Positions 46,076 to 57,775 of a DNA stretch of 64,000 nucleotides are shown in pieces (the first letter of the stretch is position 1; each line of letters starts with the position of its first letter). The stretch comes from Calonectria ilicicola. Lineage: Eukaryota; Ascomycota; Sordariomycetes; Hypocreales; Nectriaceae. The translations under genes were made by a program, and so were the position numbers. The stretch covers positions 1,054,001-1,118,000 of the forward strand of contig CP085836.1 of NCBI GenBank assembly GCA_020809705.1, written 5' to 3'. The notes under the pieces are model-generated. The model saw nothing but the letters and a program-made list of their open reading frames with translations, ran no database searches and had not been told where the DNA came from.

Positions 46076-47755
46076 ACTTCTTGCAAATGCAATGGAATTA
46101 TTGGCCTCGGTGCAAACACAGTGGTCCAACTTCCGTGTTCTATATGGAGTCTTCCGCTCTTCCAACCATTTGGCCGCGACCAAGTCACTCGAGGAACCTT
46201 ACATTTCTTTCTGACGAGAGTGCTCTAGATTTTGGTAAAGTTCCTACCTTATAGCTAGCTACCCGAGGTGCCAAATTACTTGGCCACAAAATGTTACATC
46301 TTTTAATGTTAAGCTTCAGTTTGAATGGCGGTTCACTTGATAGGCAACAGAAAAATAAAGTTATTTGAATTAATAGTCCCATTTAAAACCATTAGGGAAT
46401 TTCATTCATGTCTTTTTCTAATCCTATCATTGACCTTCCAGTGGTCAGAACGGCTCCAGCATTGAGATCGCATTTTGCCCTTTTTATCTTTTGATAAAGA
46501 AGATGCCTCGTTGGCCCTATTCCCAGGTTTCCGATGTCGGTTCCAATTGAAAGCACTCAGACTTTTGTGTTCATTTGGAACCGCTGCCCCGACTGTTGTG
46601 GTCCCGTTGGAGAGGCTTTTCACCCAACATAACAACATTGCCCCATCGTTGGCTGCGTCAAAACCTTCATCGTCACATGCCTTGCCTAGCCACGCAAAAT
46701 CTCTTTAATTTGAGCTGCGCTGTTTAGGGCAACTACGAAGCATTAAGAGAGGCTGCGGTGAGGTCACAAACGGTTCCAATAGACGGTTATTTCGGCCCCT
46801 TCTAGAATGATCTCCGAGGTTATGCAATGCATAGTTAAATCATTTTAATATGCAAATATTGTACCACACTCACTTTCCAGTGTTTTAATACCATTCATCA
46901 CACGTGTTCGGATCAAATCTCTTCAATTATCCAGCCATCTCCTATGGCTAGGGTACTTTACTTTAGCCTTGTAACATTAATAAGAGAACTCGATACGAAA
47001 GGGAAGTGTTGGTCTCATCCGAATATAGCGCACACGCAGGTTAACGAAAAGGTGAAACTTCGACATGAAGTATTAAGATACGAGGAGGTGGGACAAATGT
47101 AGTAGTAGGTACCAGCAGTGCACGCGTTATAGAGGAGCAGTGGGACAATTTTTGCGACTGAAGAAGTCTTCAGGGGCCCGAGCGCTGTCAGCCCACTGTA
47201 ACGTGCACGCGTTATAGAGGAGTACCTGCAAGGTCCCTACAACAGAAGTCAAGAGGTGGAGGATCTCACTCTGGTCAAGAGAAATGAGTCACTTGTGATT
47301 ACCCTTTCGCCAAAACAGTAAATCCAAAAGATAGAGGAAAAGTACGGGGAAAGCTTCCGCTATCGGACATTTGACGAAGTAGGTGAGCTGGATCTAATGT
47401 GTCTCATCGCCGGCTTTAGAAAAGTCTGCAACGATTAGTTTGGGATTATTTAAGGCTTGTTGCTATTTTAGAGCAAAGTCCAACCTACTTGCGTGCCAAA
47501 GATTCATGCGATTATGGCCGTCTAGCTAGCTTTGAGTCAGATAATTTGCGTATACAATAAGACCCACACCAAGTGGATCTATCGTCGTAGGTAAGATGGT
47601 AACAATGACGATAATGGCATTTTAAGCAGCACATTAGGCTGCATTCATTGGCCTACTTTGGACTTTCATTTGAAAAAAGTCTAAATTAAGGCAAAATAGA
47701 TATCTATTCCATAAATCCAAACATCAAAGATTGAGGAAATAATCTTCCTCATTTA
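46076..47755. other. Gene-poor stretch
   Basis: No supported gene. It contains an exact 20-bp direct repeat (47118-47137 and 47203-47222). The 300 bp before 47756 are AT-rich and would hold the promoter of the C2H2 gene. Confidence 0.45.
47118..47222 (+). repeat. Exact 20-bp direct repeat pair
   Basis: GTGCACGCGTTATAGAGGAG occurs at 47118-47137 and again at 47203-47222, separated by 65 bp. It contains the palindromic GTGCAC and ACGCGT words. Could be a small duplication or paired binding sites. Confidence 0.8.
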
Positions 47756-48265
47756 ATGACACACAACTATTACAATAGTACGCCAGATGAGCCTCAAGCA
47801 ATGCCGATGGACCTTCGGTTAGTTCTCAATACAGAGCAAGCGAATTCGCCAGCTATTAGACATCGCTTTTTCAAGTGCAATTTGTGCCACAAGTCATTCT
47901 ATCGCGACGAGCATCTCAGGCGACACTTTGTTGTTCATACCGGCTCAAAATTATACAAATGTCCTGTGCAAGGTTGCCACAAAGGATTCGGACGATCGGA
48001 TAGCTTGAAAAGGCACTTGAAACGACCAGGCACAGGCGCTCACGGAAATCGAGATGTTGTATACAACTTTAGAACTATCGGTCAAAATCACACGCATCTA
48101 CCGACGTTAGAACCAAACCCCTTTGCAACAGGGCTTTCAATTACTAAGGGTTACCGGAATATCCAAATGCCTTTGATGCATATCATAAACCAGTCAGATC
48201 CAAAGCATAGGCAGCTCCCGGTCCCCAATGGGTCTGACATCGCCATAAGAGCAACATTACGGTGA
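47756..48265 (+). CDS. Two-finger C2H2 zinc-finger protein
   Basis: Single-exon frame of 169 residues from ATG at 47756. Finger 1 (residues ~40-62) is FKCNLCHKSFYRDEHLRRH plus VVH. Finger 2 (~69-95) is YKCPVQGCHKGFGRSDSLKR followed by H and an extended GTGAH, the usual paired arrangement of small fungal Krüppel-type DNA-binding regulators. Linker TGSK is close to the standard TGEK. The N-terminus is short and polar, the C-terminus shows no activation motif, and the protein is short for the class, so it may lack a distal exon or be truncated. It is probably nuclear; targets unknown. No stops within the frame. Confidence 0.72.
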   Translation: MTHNYYNSTPDEPQAMPMDLRLVLNTEQANSPAIRHRFFKCNLCHKSFYRDEHLRRHFVVHTGSKLYKCPVQGCHKGFGRSDSLKRHLKRPGTGAHGNRDVVYNFRTIGQNHTHLPTLEPNPFATGLSITKGYRNIQMPLMHIINQSDPKHRQLPVPNGSDIAIRATLR

Positions 48266-51200
48266 GCTGAAATGGGTATATCTAACTCTATGCAAGAGCT
48301 GAACTAATAAAACGGACACAAGAACAACATTTCAAGTTACGAAACTCCGAGCATGAACATCACTCTCTCATCTAATGTCGGAGTAAGCTTCCATTAAATA
48401 GTACAGAGAACCCTAGCCTGCATTCCATAGAGAGGTCCTCAAGGTGACAGGTTGTGCTTTTCGGAAAAGAAAAAAAAAAAAGGAAAAACCGGTAGAGACC
48501 TATCTGAGGATTCGATAAAAGACAGGTCATATCTGCTAGATAATAGTTGATAAGCGGTGCCTCTTGGATTACAATAGTGAGAAGCTGATAGGTTTAGTCT
48601 TTCTGACACGCTAAATACGATCTTCGAGGTGGATGTCTAGACTAACTAAAATGTTACTATCTCGGGGTGTAAGGCGTTGGTTATTCATGTTCATTGAAGC
48701 CGTCGATGGGTTACTTGCTTTTCAGGAATCGTACAGTCTATAGTCTACCAATTTATTTTTAGAAATTTCGTATGAAATTTATCTGATACAAACCATTTCC
48801 CACCCGGTGGGTAGCTAATTCTATCTCAAAGTACTCGTTGCCCCTTTCTGCTCCCGACCTAAGAATATATTTCACTGTGCCCAATTACAAGAGTGTTAAG
48901 CCAAGATGGAACGGGAAAGTACATTGCAACCAGGCCCGTTGCATTCTGGAGCCTATTCGATTATCCAATCACCCCTCTCAGAGACGAGGTAATTCGATGG
49001 TCAGGCAGCACACACACGAACTTTGATATCAGGACCCAACTATCTATCTAGGAACCAACCGCCACTCATCCCAAATAGCCCGAGCTGCGTTTCAAGCATG
49101 CTAAAAGGCAGCAAGGGTTTTACTATCGGTGGGTTTGCGACGCGATTGACGTTTAGAAAATCTGGTCAAGCGTCGTTTTGAGATGCTCTCGTTGCCTCTT
49201 TTCAGCACTTTCTTCTTTTTCATACGTTCCAGTTTCATGAAACGATCGGCAGTCAGCTTAGGCTCATCTCCAATTTTAGTAAAGTCAATTTTGTTGCTAT
49301 TCTCCATCCCGCAAAATTATTTAGAGGAACCCTCATTCATAGGACCCGGCGCCGGAATCACAATCCGATCAAATGATCCAGCAGCCGAAAACAAAAAGGA
49401 TTTAAAGGAGACAGTTCGTAAAGTTATTCTACTGTGAATGAAAATTATCATTATGCGGAGATCTGCGTTGGTAGTTATTCGCTGTCGAGTTATAAGCTAG
49501 GTTAGATGGATTTATCAACCAGTGCTCGTCTGATTCCAGAGACTTCATCCAAGCCCATAAGGTGTGCCTCATACCTCTCGGCCACACGCAAAGCATGAGT
49601 CACCGTGTCGTGCGACGGGGAATTAGGGATAATTGCAACGTAATCGTGGAAAATAATCATGAAAATGAAATTGTCTGGCAAGGGATCTTGGCACATAAAT
49701 ATTGGACGCCCCAAACCCTAGCATCCACATCTTGCCACTCTGAGCGTCGTTTGATCCATATCATACCAATTTGATGTTCACGCACCCAAATTAGCTACCA
49801 TACAGCGGCATCATTCCTAACCTATGCTCGCAAATCATGGCATCAAAGTGGCTGCCCGGAGAAAATGACTACAATAACAAAAGCCAATCTCTTTTGGGGA
49901 ATTAAAGGGTCTTGTGAACATACATACATGTAATAAACTACTCATCTGTATCGTCTCATTGTGACGGGCCAATTTTCTGTTCTGATGGATGGCAGGGGTA
50001 CATAACCGATACCACATACCAGCCTTGGTGTAATAAGCGAATTCAACCCACACTCCTGCAATGTGAATCCAGGCAAACAGATGACCGCAGATTTTTCCAT
50101 CAATGTGTGGTAAACCACACTCTGGCTTTGGAGCTCCCTCTTGGTCGAGCCCACGATTTACCAAAATGTGGTCAGCCAAGAATGGTCTGATTGCCATGAA
50201 ACAGGGCGTCGTTTTATCTTCGACAATGTGGCAAGGTTGTAGTGGGTGTGTGGAGAATATGACCAGCTGGCACTAAGTGGTGATTCAGGAGGCGTATGAA
50301 CATGACTCAACTAGGCCAGCGGCCCAGCTTTTGGCAGACCACAGACGCGCGCGCCCAATAATCTTTCGCCCCCAAACACCAAAACAGGGCCACAGTATGT
50401 ATGGGCGAGGTAGCGCTGACCATCTGAGAATATCAGTCACATGGGGTTGAGCGGCATAGAATTTCATACGGTCCTTGGCCTTCTATGAAACCAGCCATCC
50501 AATTTGCCAACGGATTTTGTCCTCCCAAGTGATATGGATTCAAACCTAGAGGGGATGCAAAATACTAGACACTTATTCGATGGCCTCATGAAATGCAAGC
50601 ATGGATATTTCATTGCGTGGTTGCCTCGTTGCCTCGCTCTTAATCTTGGACAGATTCATATTAGCATATGCATGCATCAGCCCCAACCTCTCTATTTATT
50701 TCCACTCAATCGGTCTTAGCCCGCAGCCCTGCAATCTGCATGGCGCCTAATATGGAATTAGTGTGATGTATTACTGTTGTATGGCTGAGTTGTTCGCCCC
50801 GCGGTGGCCCGCCTTGACTTGCTCAGCGCGTTTGAACCGCAGCTCCTGAAACAAGACATGTTCAAGAGAAAAGTCCCGGGAGGTAACTTGCTTCTCCCTG
50901 TCATTACCCCCGACATTGCTACGTAATCCAGACCATCTGCACATAAATCCCTATGGTATAAGTACGAGCATCCGCCGCACATGGACCTAGTTCGCTTTCT
51001 TAGCAACGGATAACGCAGTTCTGCTAGGGGAGTTGGTTCTCCCACACTTTTACATTTCTATTCCATCAAACCATACTTCCACTAGTTCTTCTTCACGCAT
51101 TATATCATCCATATCATCCCATCCATCATCTCTGATGTTGAATACACTTTCACCTTTGTGCCGCGGAGGCGGACTTCCTCACTCATTCAACAATGATGGT

Positions 51201-52830
51201 CACCTACTTGCCCTATGTGGGGTGTATTATCTACAGCTAAATCTACGTTGATCTTTACAGTAAGATCATATACCGGCGAGATTGGTAATGCTAATTTCGC
51301 CGGGCACGTTTTGGTCACAGCACCAATTTTCGAACACTCCCCGAATATGTGGCGTGTTCATAAATGTGGCCCCGTGTCGGCCAGGTCTCCCGTTGGCCAA
51401 CACGTTAATACTAAACAATGGATGTTATGGCGGATGCTCTGATGATACAAAGTGTCTCCTGAGAGGGCCGATAATCTGGTATCCTGACAATCGTCCGTCA
51501 AAGCGCTGCAAAGCATTGCGTGGCCATAAAATTTAATATTCTTTCGCAAGCATCAAAACATCTCTCTTCTCCTTTTCCATTACGTGTATCTATAGCTTTA
51601 CTATAGGAACCAGGGATTGCACTTTTTTGGGCATAGTGGTGGGACTTTTGGAGGTGGAAACTCGAAAAGGGGATGGAACGGCCGTGCTTTTTGTTGGCTC
51701 TAGACTGGGTAGATGAGGGACCTAACGGTAATGGTCTTGGAACATTTCGTTAATGAGAATCCAACATTGCATCACCTCAGTTTCTATCAGCTATTGCGTT
51801 TAGCGTGCATATTACAAGCTACTCCAACCACCATAATATGAGTGTGATCCAGTTCTGGCTTAGAATTTGTTGTCTAAATTAGCTAACGTAGTAGGGCGAT
51901 ATGCTGTGAGCATCGCTCCCCAGCTTGTCCACAGTAATAATGACACTCCTAACAAAAATATTTTTTCTTAGCTGAAGAGAATAGACCGAGCACGAATTGA
52001 TGGAGGTACCATACTCCAAAGCAGACTCCATCAAATGAACCGGAAGGGTTACCTGTGCGAAGAACGGCTGCTAAGAAACATCAGTGGCCCAGGTCGTAAC
52101 AGGAACGTCCTCATCCCTTGAACTCCAGAAGTACAGTGCACCATTTTCAGATCGTTCCATCCCGCAGTGTGGCAGCTGCTAGAGTGGACAAATCAGTGGA
52201 CCTAGATTGGGAGAGTAGTTACTGAGGGATATTTTAGCGCAGGATAGTCTCCAAGAAGGCAACCACTACAGTAGCGGTGTCACACCTGCTAAACTCCGAC
52301 AGGTCAAAACGTGCCAAGTATGAAGGAAAGGATTGAAGCGCATCTAGTATGAGAGTACGGTGAAATGCCACGTCACTACGTTTCTATGCCTCGCGAAGAA
52401 GGACGATAGAGCCAATCGGACCAAGTCTTCAAAACTTAAAGGGTCGTCAGCATTTCTGGGCGGCCCAACACCCAAGTCAAACCAACTGACTGATTTAGGT
52501 CATGTATGTATGCTATCCGAGGAGCTAGGCTTGATGGGCCATGATGGTGGGTATGGGAGCTAGCCGTGTTGGTAGTTGTCTCCGATGAGGGGATGGATAT
52601 GGCAACCTGAGCGCGATGTGTGACTTCAATAGCAGGCCTCATTTGTCTTGGACATCATGGCGGCGAAACGGGGGATGACTGACGTATGAATAAGGTAAAT
52701 CCACATGGAAAGGGGGAAAATGGAGCCTAATGCAAATTTTACTACTTTTACCACCGGGTCATCGAGACATTGTCAATGCGCCCTCGGAGCACGATCGTGA
52801 GCTTATGGTGTGAGCTAGAGAATGGGATTA

Positions 52831-52893
52831 GGCGGGAAGGGCAAAAGACAAGGATTCATCTAATCATCTTTCGAGAATATCGATAAATGGACG
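52831..52893 (+). repeat. Dispersed repeat, cluster copy 1
   Basis: Ordered blocks GGCGGGAAGGGCAAAAGACA, TCTAATCATC, then ATATCGATAAATGG. Same order and spacing as copies at 53026, 53121 and 8121. Confidence 0.55.
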
Positions 52894-53025
52894 TCAAAGG
52901 GGTGCGATTGAAGGGGCCGTGAACGAAACCAGGCCTCAGATCCTTGTAATTTAGTGCCTTGGCCACCCCAGGAAAAAAAATTCGCTATCAAGGAACTGTT
53001 GAATCGTTGTGCATGTGTGGAAATG

Positions 53026-53095
53026 AGGCGGGCTTGGAAGGGCGAAATGCAGGGGTTTGTCTAATCATGCTACCTAAAAATCGATAAATGCGGGG
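53026..53095 (+). repeat. Dispersed repeat, cluster copy 2
   Basis: Best-preserved copy: GGAAGGGCGAAATGCAGGGG, TTTGTCTAATCATG, then AAAAATCGATAAATGCGG. Confidence 0.6.
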
Positions 53096-53120
53096 CAGCC
53101 CCTCAGACCATAGCTACAGG

Positions 53121-53185
53121 GAGCGAATTAAGGCGAAAAGCAAAGGTTTGTCCAATCGTAATGCCAGAAAATCGACAAATTGGCG
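53121..53185 (+). repeat. Dispersed repeat, cluster copy 3
   Basis: AAGGCGAAAAGCAAAGG, TTTGTCCAATCGTAATG, then CAGAAAATCGACAAATTGGC. One base change in the ATCGATAAAT core. Confidence 0.6.
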
Positions 53186-53226
53186 GCATCGGTATGAAGC
53201 GCCGTGAACTAATTAGCGCCTTTACC

Positions 53227-53250
53227 AAAAAAAAAAAAAAAAAAAAAAAA
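53227..53250 (+). repeat. Poly(A) run
   Basis: About 24 consecutive A directly after the third clustered repeat copy. It could be a retroposed tail or simple slippage. It is also a likely site of sequencing error. Confidence 0.85.
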
Positions 53251-53279
53251 TCGCCGCCTCATCAGTTCCTCTACAGGGG

Positions 53280-53740
53280 TTATCTGAGATTAACAGGCGC
53301 ACGCACAGCAGACGAAGGCGTAGTTGGTATGGATTTGCCTTTACGCCTCTTAGTCTGGCGAGTGACAGGTCGGACAAGGAGTAGCGACTCGTCGTCCGCC
53401 TGATCTTTTTCGGCGGCAGCCCGGACACGCTTAGAAAATCTCTCGAGATTGGGGAGAGGTTTCCTCTCGCGCGGCAAAGGATCAACGCTGGCTCCAAGGT
53501 CTACAAGGGGCTTGTTAGAATATCTGACAACGTATAATTATCTTGACATTTGGCGAGGTCTTGCGGGAGGCTCGCGTCGCGGCGGGGAATGCATTGAGAG
53601 TACCCTCCTTCTCCACATTTGTGACAGGAATACAGAAAACCTTTTTGAGAACGTTAAGGGCAGCTCTCAAACCCTCAACAAGCAATGTACCGCGAGCACA
53701 AGGAGGAACAGTCGCCGCAACGCGATGACACAAGTCGTCA
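53280..53740 (-). pseudogene. Frameshifted Cys-rich coding relic, unrecognised
   Basis: On the minus strand one frame gives LYSCHKCGEGGYSQCIPRRD, then DNYTLSDILTSPL, and stops at a TAG near 53514. Shifting by one base at that point continues as VDLGASVDPLPRERKPLPNL and then KRVRAAAEKDQADDESLL, with a basic end (TRQTKRRKGKSIP). The two halves look like one protein with a lost base. A CxxC/CxnC pattern hints at metal binding. The family is not recognised, and the upstream part is unclear. Confidence 0.3.
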
Positions 53741-55764
53741 AGGTGAGATTAGACCAAATGGTGATGCTTACAGTCCGCATCAAACAAATGACGAGCAAGA
53801 GACGAACGTATGCGAATCTAGAAATCCGGCAACTGCAATTCCCGAAGCAATGACCTCTTGCAGTTGCGACACGTGCCAGATAGAGTTTGAAGAGAACATT
53901 CCCACCGAGTGTCTGGGTATAGACGCTAAACGAAAACGTGAAAGTAATACCGAGAGATAAATCATGTATCTATTTAATCTCAAAGAGGATGTTTTAGTGC
54001 GTTTACCTGTTGCCTAACTTTGGTCAAATGGTGGGTGAGGTTTTTTGATATAATACTAGACCCAGGATCATCATATTCAGGATAACAGTTCAATATCATT
54101 TACGGAGCTTCTTTTCTAAAACGCTTGAAACGAATGTCCTGGAACTATACGACGAAAGCAGATGCTTGACAGGGTTAGAGAGCATCGAGTCGTGCGATCA
54201 AGATGCCGAGAGGGTTCGATAGCATGGGGTTGTGCGTTGGTATTGTTGAGAAATTTGTCGAGAGATTCGTTGCTATCCGCTGGCCCCTTCCGTTCAGCGG
54301 TAGTGAGTGGGCAGATGCTACGTTGGAAGTGGCGGTGGTGCAGAGTGGCATGATGCCGAATTGATTCTCCCCATTAGTAAATGCTGAAACTTTGACGGGG
54401 TGAGAACTTATCATAGCATCTACCCGGGAGCGCCAATTTCTACTACACTGGCTCCGTTAGACTCATTCTTCAAAAAGGCGATGGCTTTCATCGTCATAAT
54501 CAAGGTCTAAAGAAGACCAAGGGTGCAGCACCAAGGCTTGCCGAGACTGAGGAAAGGGTTGAGTTGGGCAAATCATTGTGCGAGTGGGTTGCGGGGAGTA
54601 ATGGTAAAGATGACACCGTACTATACCCCGAGACTTTTTTCCCCTTGCGATTTTGGTTCAAATTTTGATCTATGAGGCGAACGAATGGACCTAGTCCTTA
54701 ATCAAGACCTCGTAGATGATTAGTGCGTCCAGAATACTTTCCCCGAGATGCAACCCTTCTATCATAGGGAAGAACTACGAACCTGTGGAGGCCGCGGTCG
54801 TGGGCTAGTTTCATTTCACCACCGGCTCCCTGTTGCGCCAAGTTGAGTCCGCTAGAGTCATGATGGTGGTGATCAGGTGAATAGAGAAATCAACGATAGA
54901 CCATTGGTGATTATGACTGGTTGTAATGCTCTCTGTGCCCCCACTTCTTCTCTCGTTGTCCCATGGGTGATGGGTAGGTGGTTGGATGGGAGACAATGGT
55001 TGTCACTCCCAGTCCCTTAGCGCAAGCAGCGTTATCATCGGATGTGCGCACATGACAGTGGCACTTGTCTCAGTTTCAGCCGTGCCTTTTATTGTTGCCC
55101 CTACTGGCAAGGATAGAATTCTAGATGAGGCGGCCTGCATTTTCATCCTGCCGCGTTGAGGCGGGGTGGAATGGGAGGGAACAGGGCGAGGAGGCCCTGC
55201 ATCCTTGTCCCTGCTTGGGGTTGTCGGTAGCACCAACATAGACCAGGGCTGCTGCTAGCACGCGCAAGGGGACGATTGCGCAGATGGAGGCAAGCATCCA
55301 CACCAATCAGCAGCCTGGTGGCTGGGGTCATGCGGAGCCACCTCTCACAACCACCCATCTAGGCAGGGGCCAAGGGACTGTGGTGTCTCCATCACCCACT
55401 ATTGCTTACTGGACCAGTCCATCACCTTGTTGATCTACGGTAAGATACTGTACGGTAGTGGGGCTGGTCCCTTTCCCAATTACCTAAACCAGCTAGGCGC
55501 TTAGACCCGCCTGAATTAGGGCGGTGAGATCCAATGGTTTCTTAAAAAGAAGTCTCCTCAAAAACAGGCAAAAAAGGTCGGTTGAAAGATGCATGTCACG
55601 ATACCATAGTGTTGAGACCACAGGTCCTTTGTCATTAAGACCAGTGGTGCAGCCTGACTAACCGATCCGCCGACCGAAGCTAACTTCGGAAGCTTGAGGG
55701 CCCGCAACATAGTGCAGAGAAGAAATCAACAAAACAGATCAATTGATTAAAACAATACATATAA

Positions 55765-56118
55765 TGTGATGGATTTGAAGAGACGGCACCTCTGCAAGCC
55801 ACACACACACAAGCAACCCGCCCAGGCCAACACACTGGAACCGGCTGGTGACAACACAACTAAGATATAATATTAACATAGATTTCACTCACAAAGGCCA
55901 TAGTTATTGCTGTTCAGAATATTCATGTCAAGAAACTCAATGAGACTGGCCAGACTGGCCCGAGAGACAGTTAATTAGACATGGCAAAAAAATTAGAAAG
56001 AAGAAGGTTAATGGTTTATTTTGATGCCAACCATTGATCCCTTTTATCAGACGGGCCCAAATTGCTATAGGGTAGGCTATTCCTCCAAAAATTCGCCACA
56101 GCCCAATTCTCCAACACA
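55765..56118. mobile_element. Solo-LTR-like repeat, copy 1 (354 bp)
   Basis: Starts TGTGATGG and ends CCAACACA (short terminal inverted repeats of LTR type) and is flanked by ATAA on both sides (55761-55764 and 56119-56122). It is roughly 75-80% identical by eye, in the same orientation, to 59898-60248. No reverse transcriptase lies between or beside them. The private 4-bp duplication indicates its own insertion event. Confidence 0.65.
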
Positions 56119-56140
56119 ATAATTAGTTAACGTACATGAT

Positions 56141-56174
56141 AAGCATGCGGCGCAAACAAGCATGCGGCGCAAAA
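56141..56174 (+). repeat. 17-bp tandem duplication
   Basis: AAGCATGCGGCGCAAAC is followed directly by a copy differing only at the last base. It lies between the solo LTR and the pogo relic. Confidence 0.8.
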
Positions 56175-56227
56175 ATCCCTCATACACATCACAAACCATT
56201 TGATCAAATGCTTCTCAACAACTAAAG

Positions 56228-57704
56228 ATGTCCCAATCAAATATTGAGTCTAAAACCCTTCTTGCTCTTCAGGCCCTTCAAAATACCCAAAAAATAAGTA
56301 TTCGAAAAGCTGCACGGATCTATAATATTAAGGAGCAAAGGCTACGTCGTCGGCAAAAGGGAATTCAATCTCGAAGTGATTGGATCCCTCCATCACGTAA
56401 ACTATCTGATCTAGAAGAAGAGATCATTGTTCAATTTATTCTAGACCTAGATTCACGAGGATTCCCCCCACGACTGCATGGTGTTGAAGAAATGGCTAAT
56501 CAATTGCTTGCTGATCGAAATGCACCTCCTGTTGGCAAGCGCTGGGCTTCAAACTTCGTCAAGCGCCACCTAGAGCTCAAAATACGTTTCTTTCGTAAAT
56601 ACGACTATAAGAGGGCTAAATGCGAAGATCCAAAGATTATTGGTGATTGGTTTGGACTTGTGGTGAATACAATCAAGAAGTATGGCATTCGATCAGATGA
56701 TATATACAACTTTGATGAGACTGGCTTTATGATGGGCCTTATTGCAAGTGGAATGGTTGTAACAGGTGCAGAAAGGCGTTCAAACCCAAAATTAATCCAG
56801 CCTGGAAATCGTGAATGGATGTAATCCATTCAAGCTATTAACACAAGAGGCTGGTCAATCCCGCCGTTTCTTATTGCTGCAGGCCAATATCATCTTGCCA
56901 ATTGGTATCAAGAAAGCAACCTCCCAAGCGATTGGGCTATTGCTACTACCCAAAATGGCTGGACAGATAATAAGACAGGTCTTGAGTGGCTAAAGCACTT
57001 TAACTACCATACAAGCATTCGATCAATTGGTCTCTATCGTCTCTTAATCCTTGACGGGCATGAAAGTCACCATTCAGTCAAGTTTGAGGAATATTGCAAG
57101 GACAATAAAATCATCACACTTTGCATGCCACCTAATTCATCTCATCTACTTCAGCCTCTTGATGTTGCCTGCTTTGGGCCACTCAAAACAGCATATGGGA
57201 GAGAAATAGAGCATTTGATCAGATGCTCTATAACCCATATTTCAAAGTCAGACTTCTTTCCGGCCTTTTATAATGCACATAATGCTGCTATGACAGAAAG
57301 CAATATTAAGGCAGGTTTTAGAGGAGCTAGGCTTGATCCTCTAGATCCAGAAAATGTCATATCAAAGCTTGATGTGCGCCTACAGACTCCAACACCATTT
57401 GATCAAGAGGTTGAGCCATCTAGCCCTTGGACTTCAAAGACTCCAAGGACCATTACTGAGACCAGCTCACAGTCTGAATATCTTGAAAGACGTATCAGAA
57501 GGCTTCAAAGTAGCTCTCCAGAGTCTATTATCAGAGGCTTTACTATTAGATAGAATAGTTAAAAAAATGAAGTATTTGGACAAGGACACAATCCTCAAAA
57601 ATAATAACTCACTGAAGGTACATCCCTCAAAAATAAAACAACATAATACAGATCAAGAGTCTTGGGTCGGTTTGGTCTGCCTCATAGAAGCTCTCAAAAA
57701 ATGA
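56228..57704 (+). pseudogene. Pogo-type transposase relic with one in-frame TAA and a late frameshift
   Basis: From ATG at 56228 the frame gives a psq-like helix-turn-helix (ISIRKAARIYNIKEQRLRRR), a CENP-B-like domain (EEEIIVQFILDLDSRGFPPR) and the first catalytic Asp (NFDETGFMMG). It then meets TAA at 56822-56824 within the conserved NREW-x-IQAIN segment. The same frame resumes at once (SIQAINTRGWSIPPFLIAAG) through the second Asp (LILDGHESHH) and third Asp (HLLQPLDVACFGPLK) to 57553. Near 57525 the family-like tail continues in another frame (ALLLDRIVKKMKYLDKDTIL) to 57704, so one small frameshift is present. The family is typical of fungal Fot/pogo elements. No inverted repeats were found around it: the left flank is occupied by the 17-bp duplication and the solo LTR. 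It is not close enough to the intact pogo at 29.4 kb to be the same subfamily. Confidence 0.82.
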
Positions 57705-57775
57705 AAGAATGGGCCAAAGATGCTTGATTTCTCTATCAACTTGAGGGTAGATCTTTCTTTTATGGACCAAATCCC

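Larger units (their letters stand above)
48266..55764. other. Long gene-poor, repeat-bearing stretch
   Basis: About 7.5 kb with little coding support. A small minus-strand frame at 49101-49307 (68 codons, KLTADRFMKLERMKKKKV) is protein-like but isolated. Three tandemly spaced copies of a dispersed repeat lie at 52.83-53.19 kb, followed by a run of about 24 A at 53227-53250 and a frameshifted Cys-rich coding relic near 53280-53740. The rest shows nothing recognisable. Confidence 0.45.

Noticed and set aside
53222..53497. Minus-strand frame ending in a phenylalanine run
   Set aside because: The run is the poly(A) tract read in reverse; only its upstream portion overlaps a possible relic in another frame.
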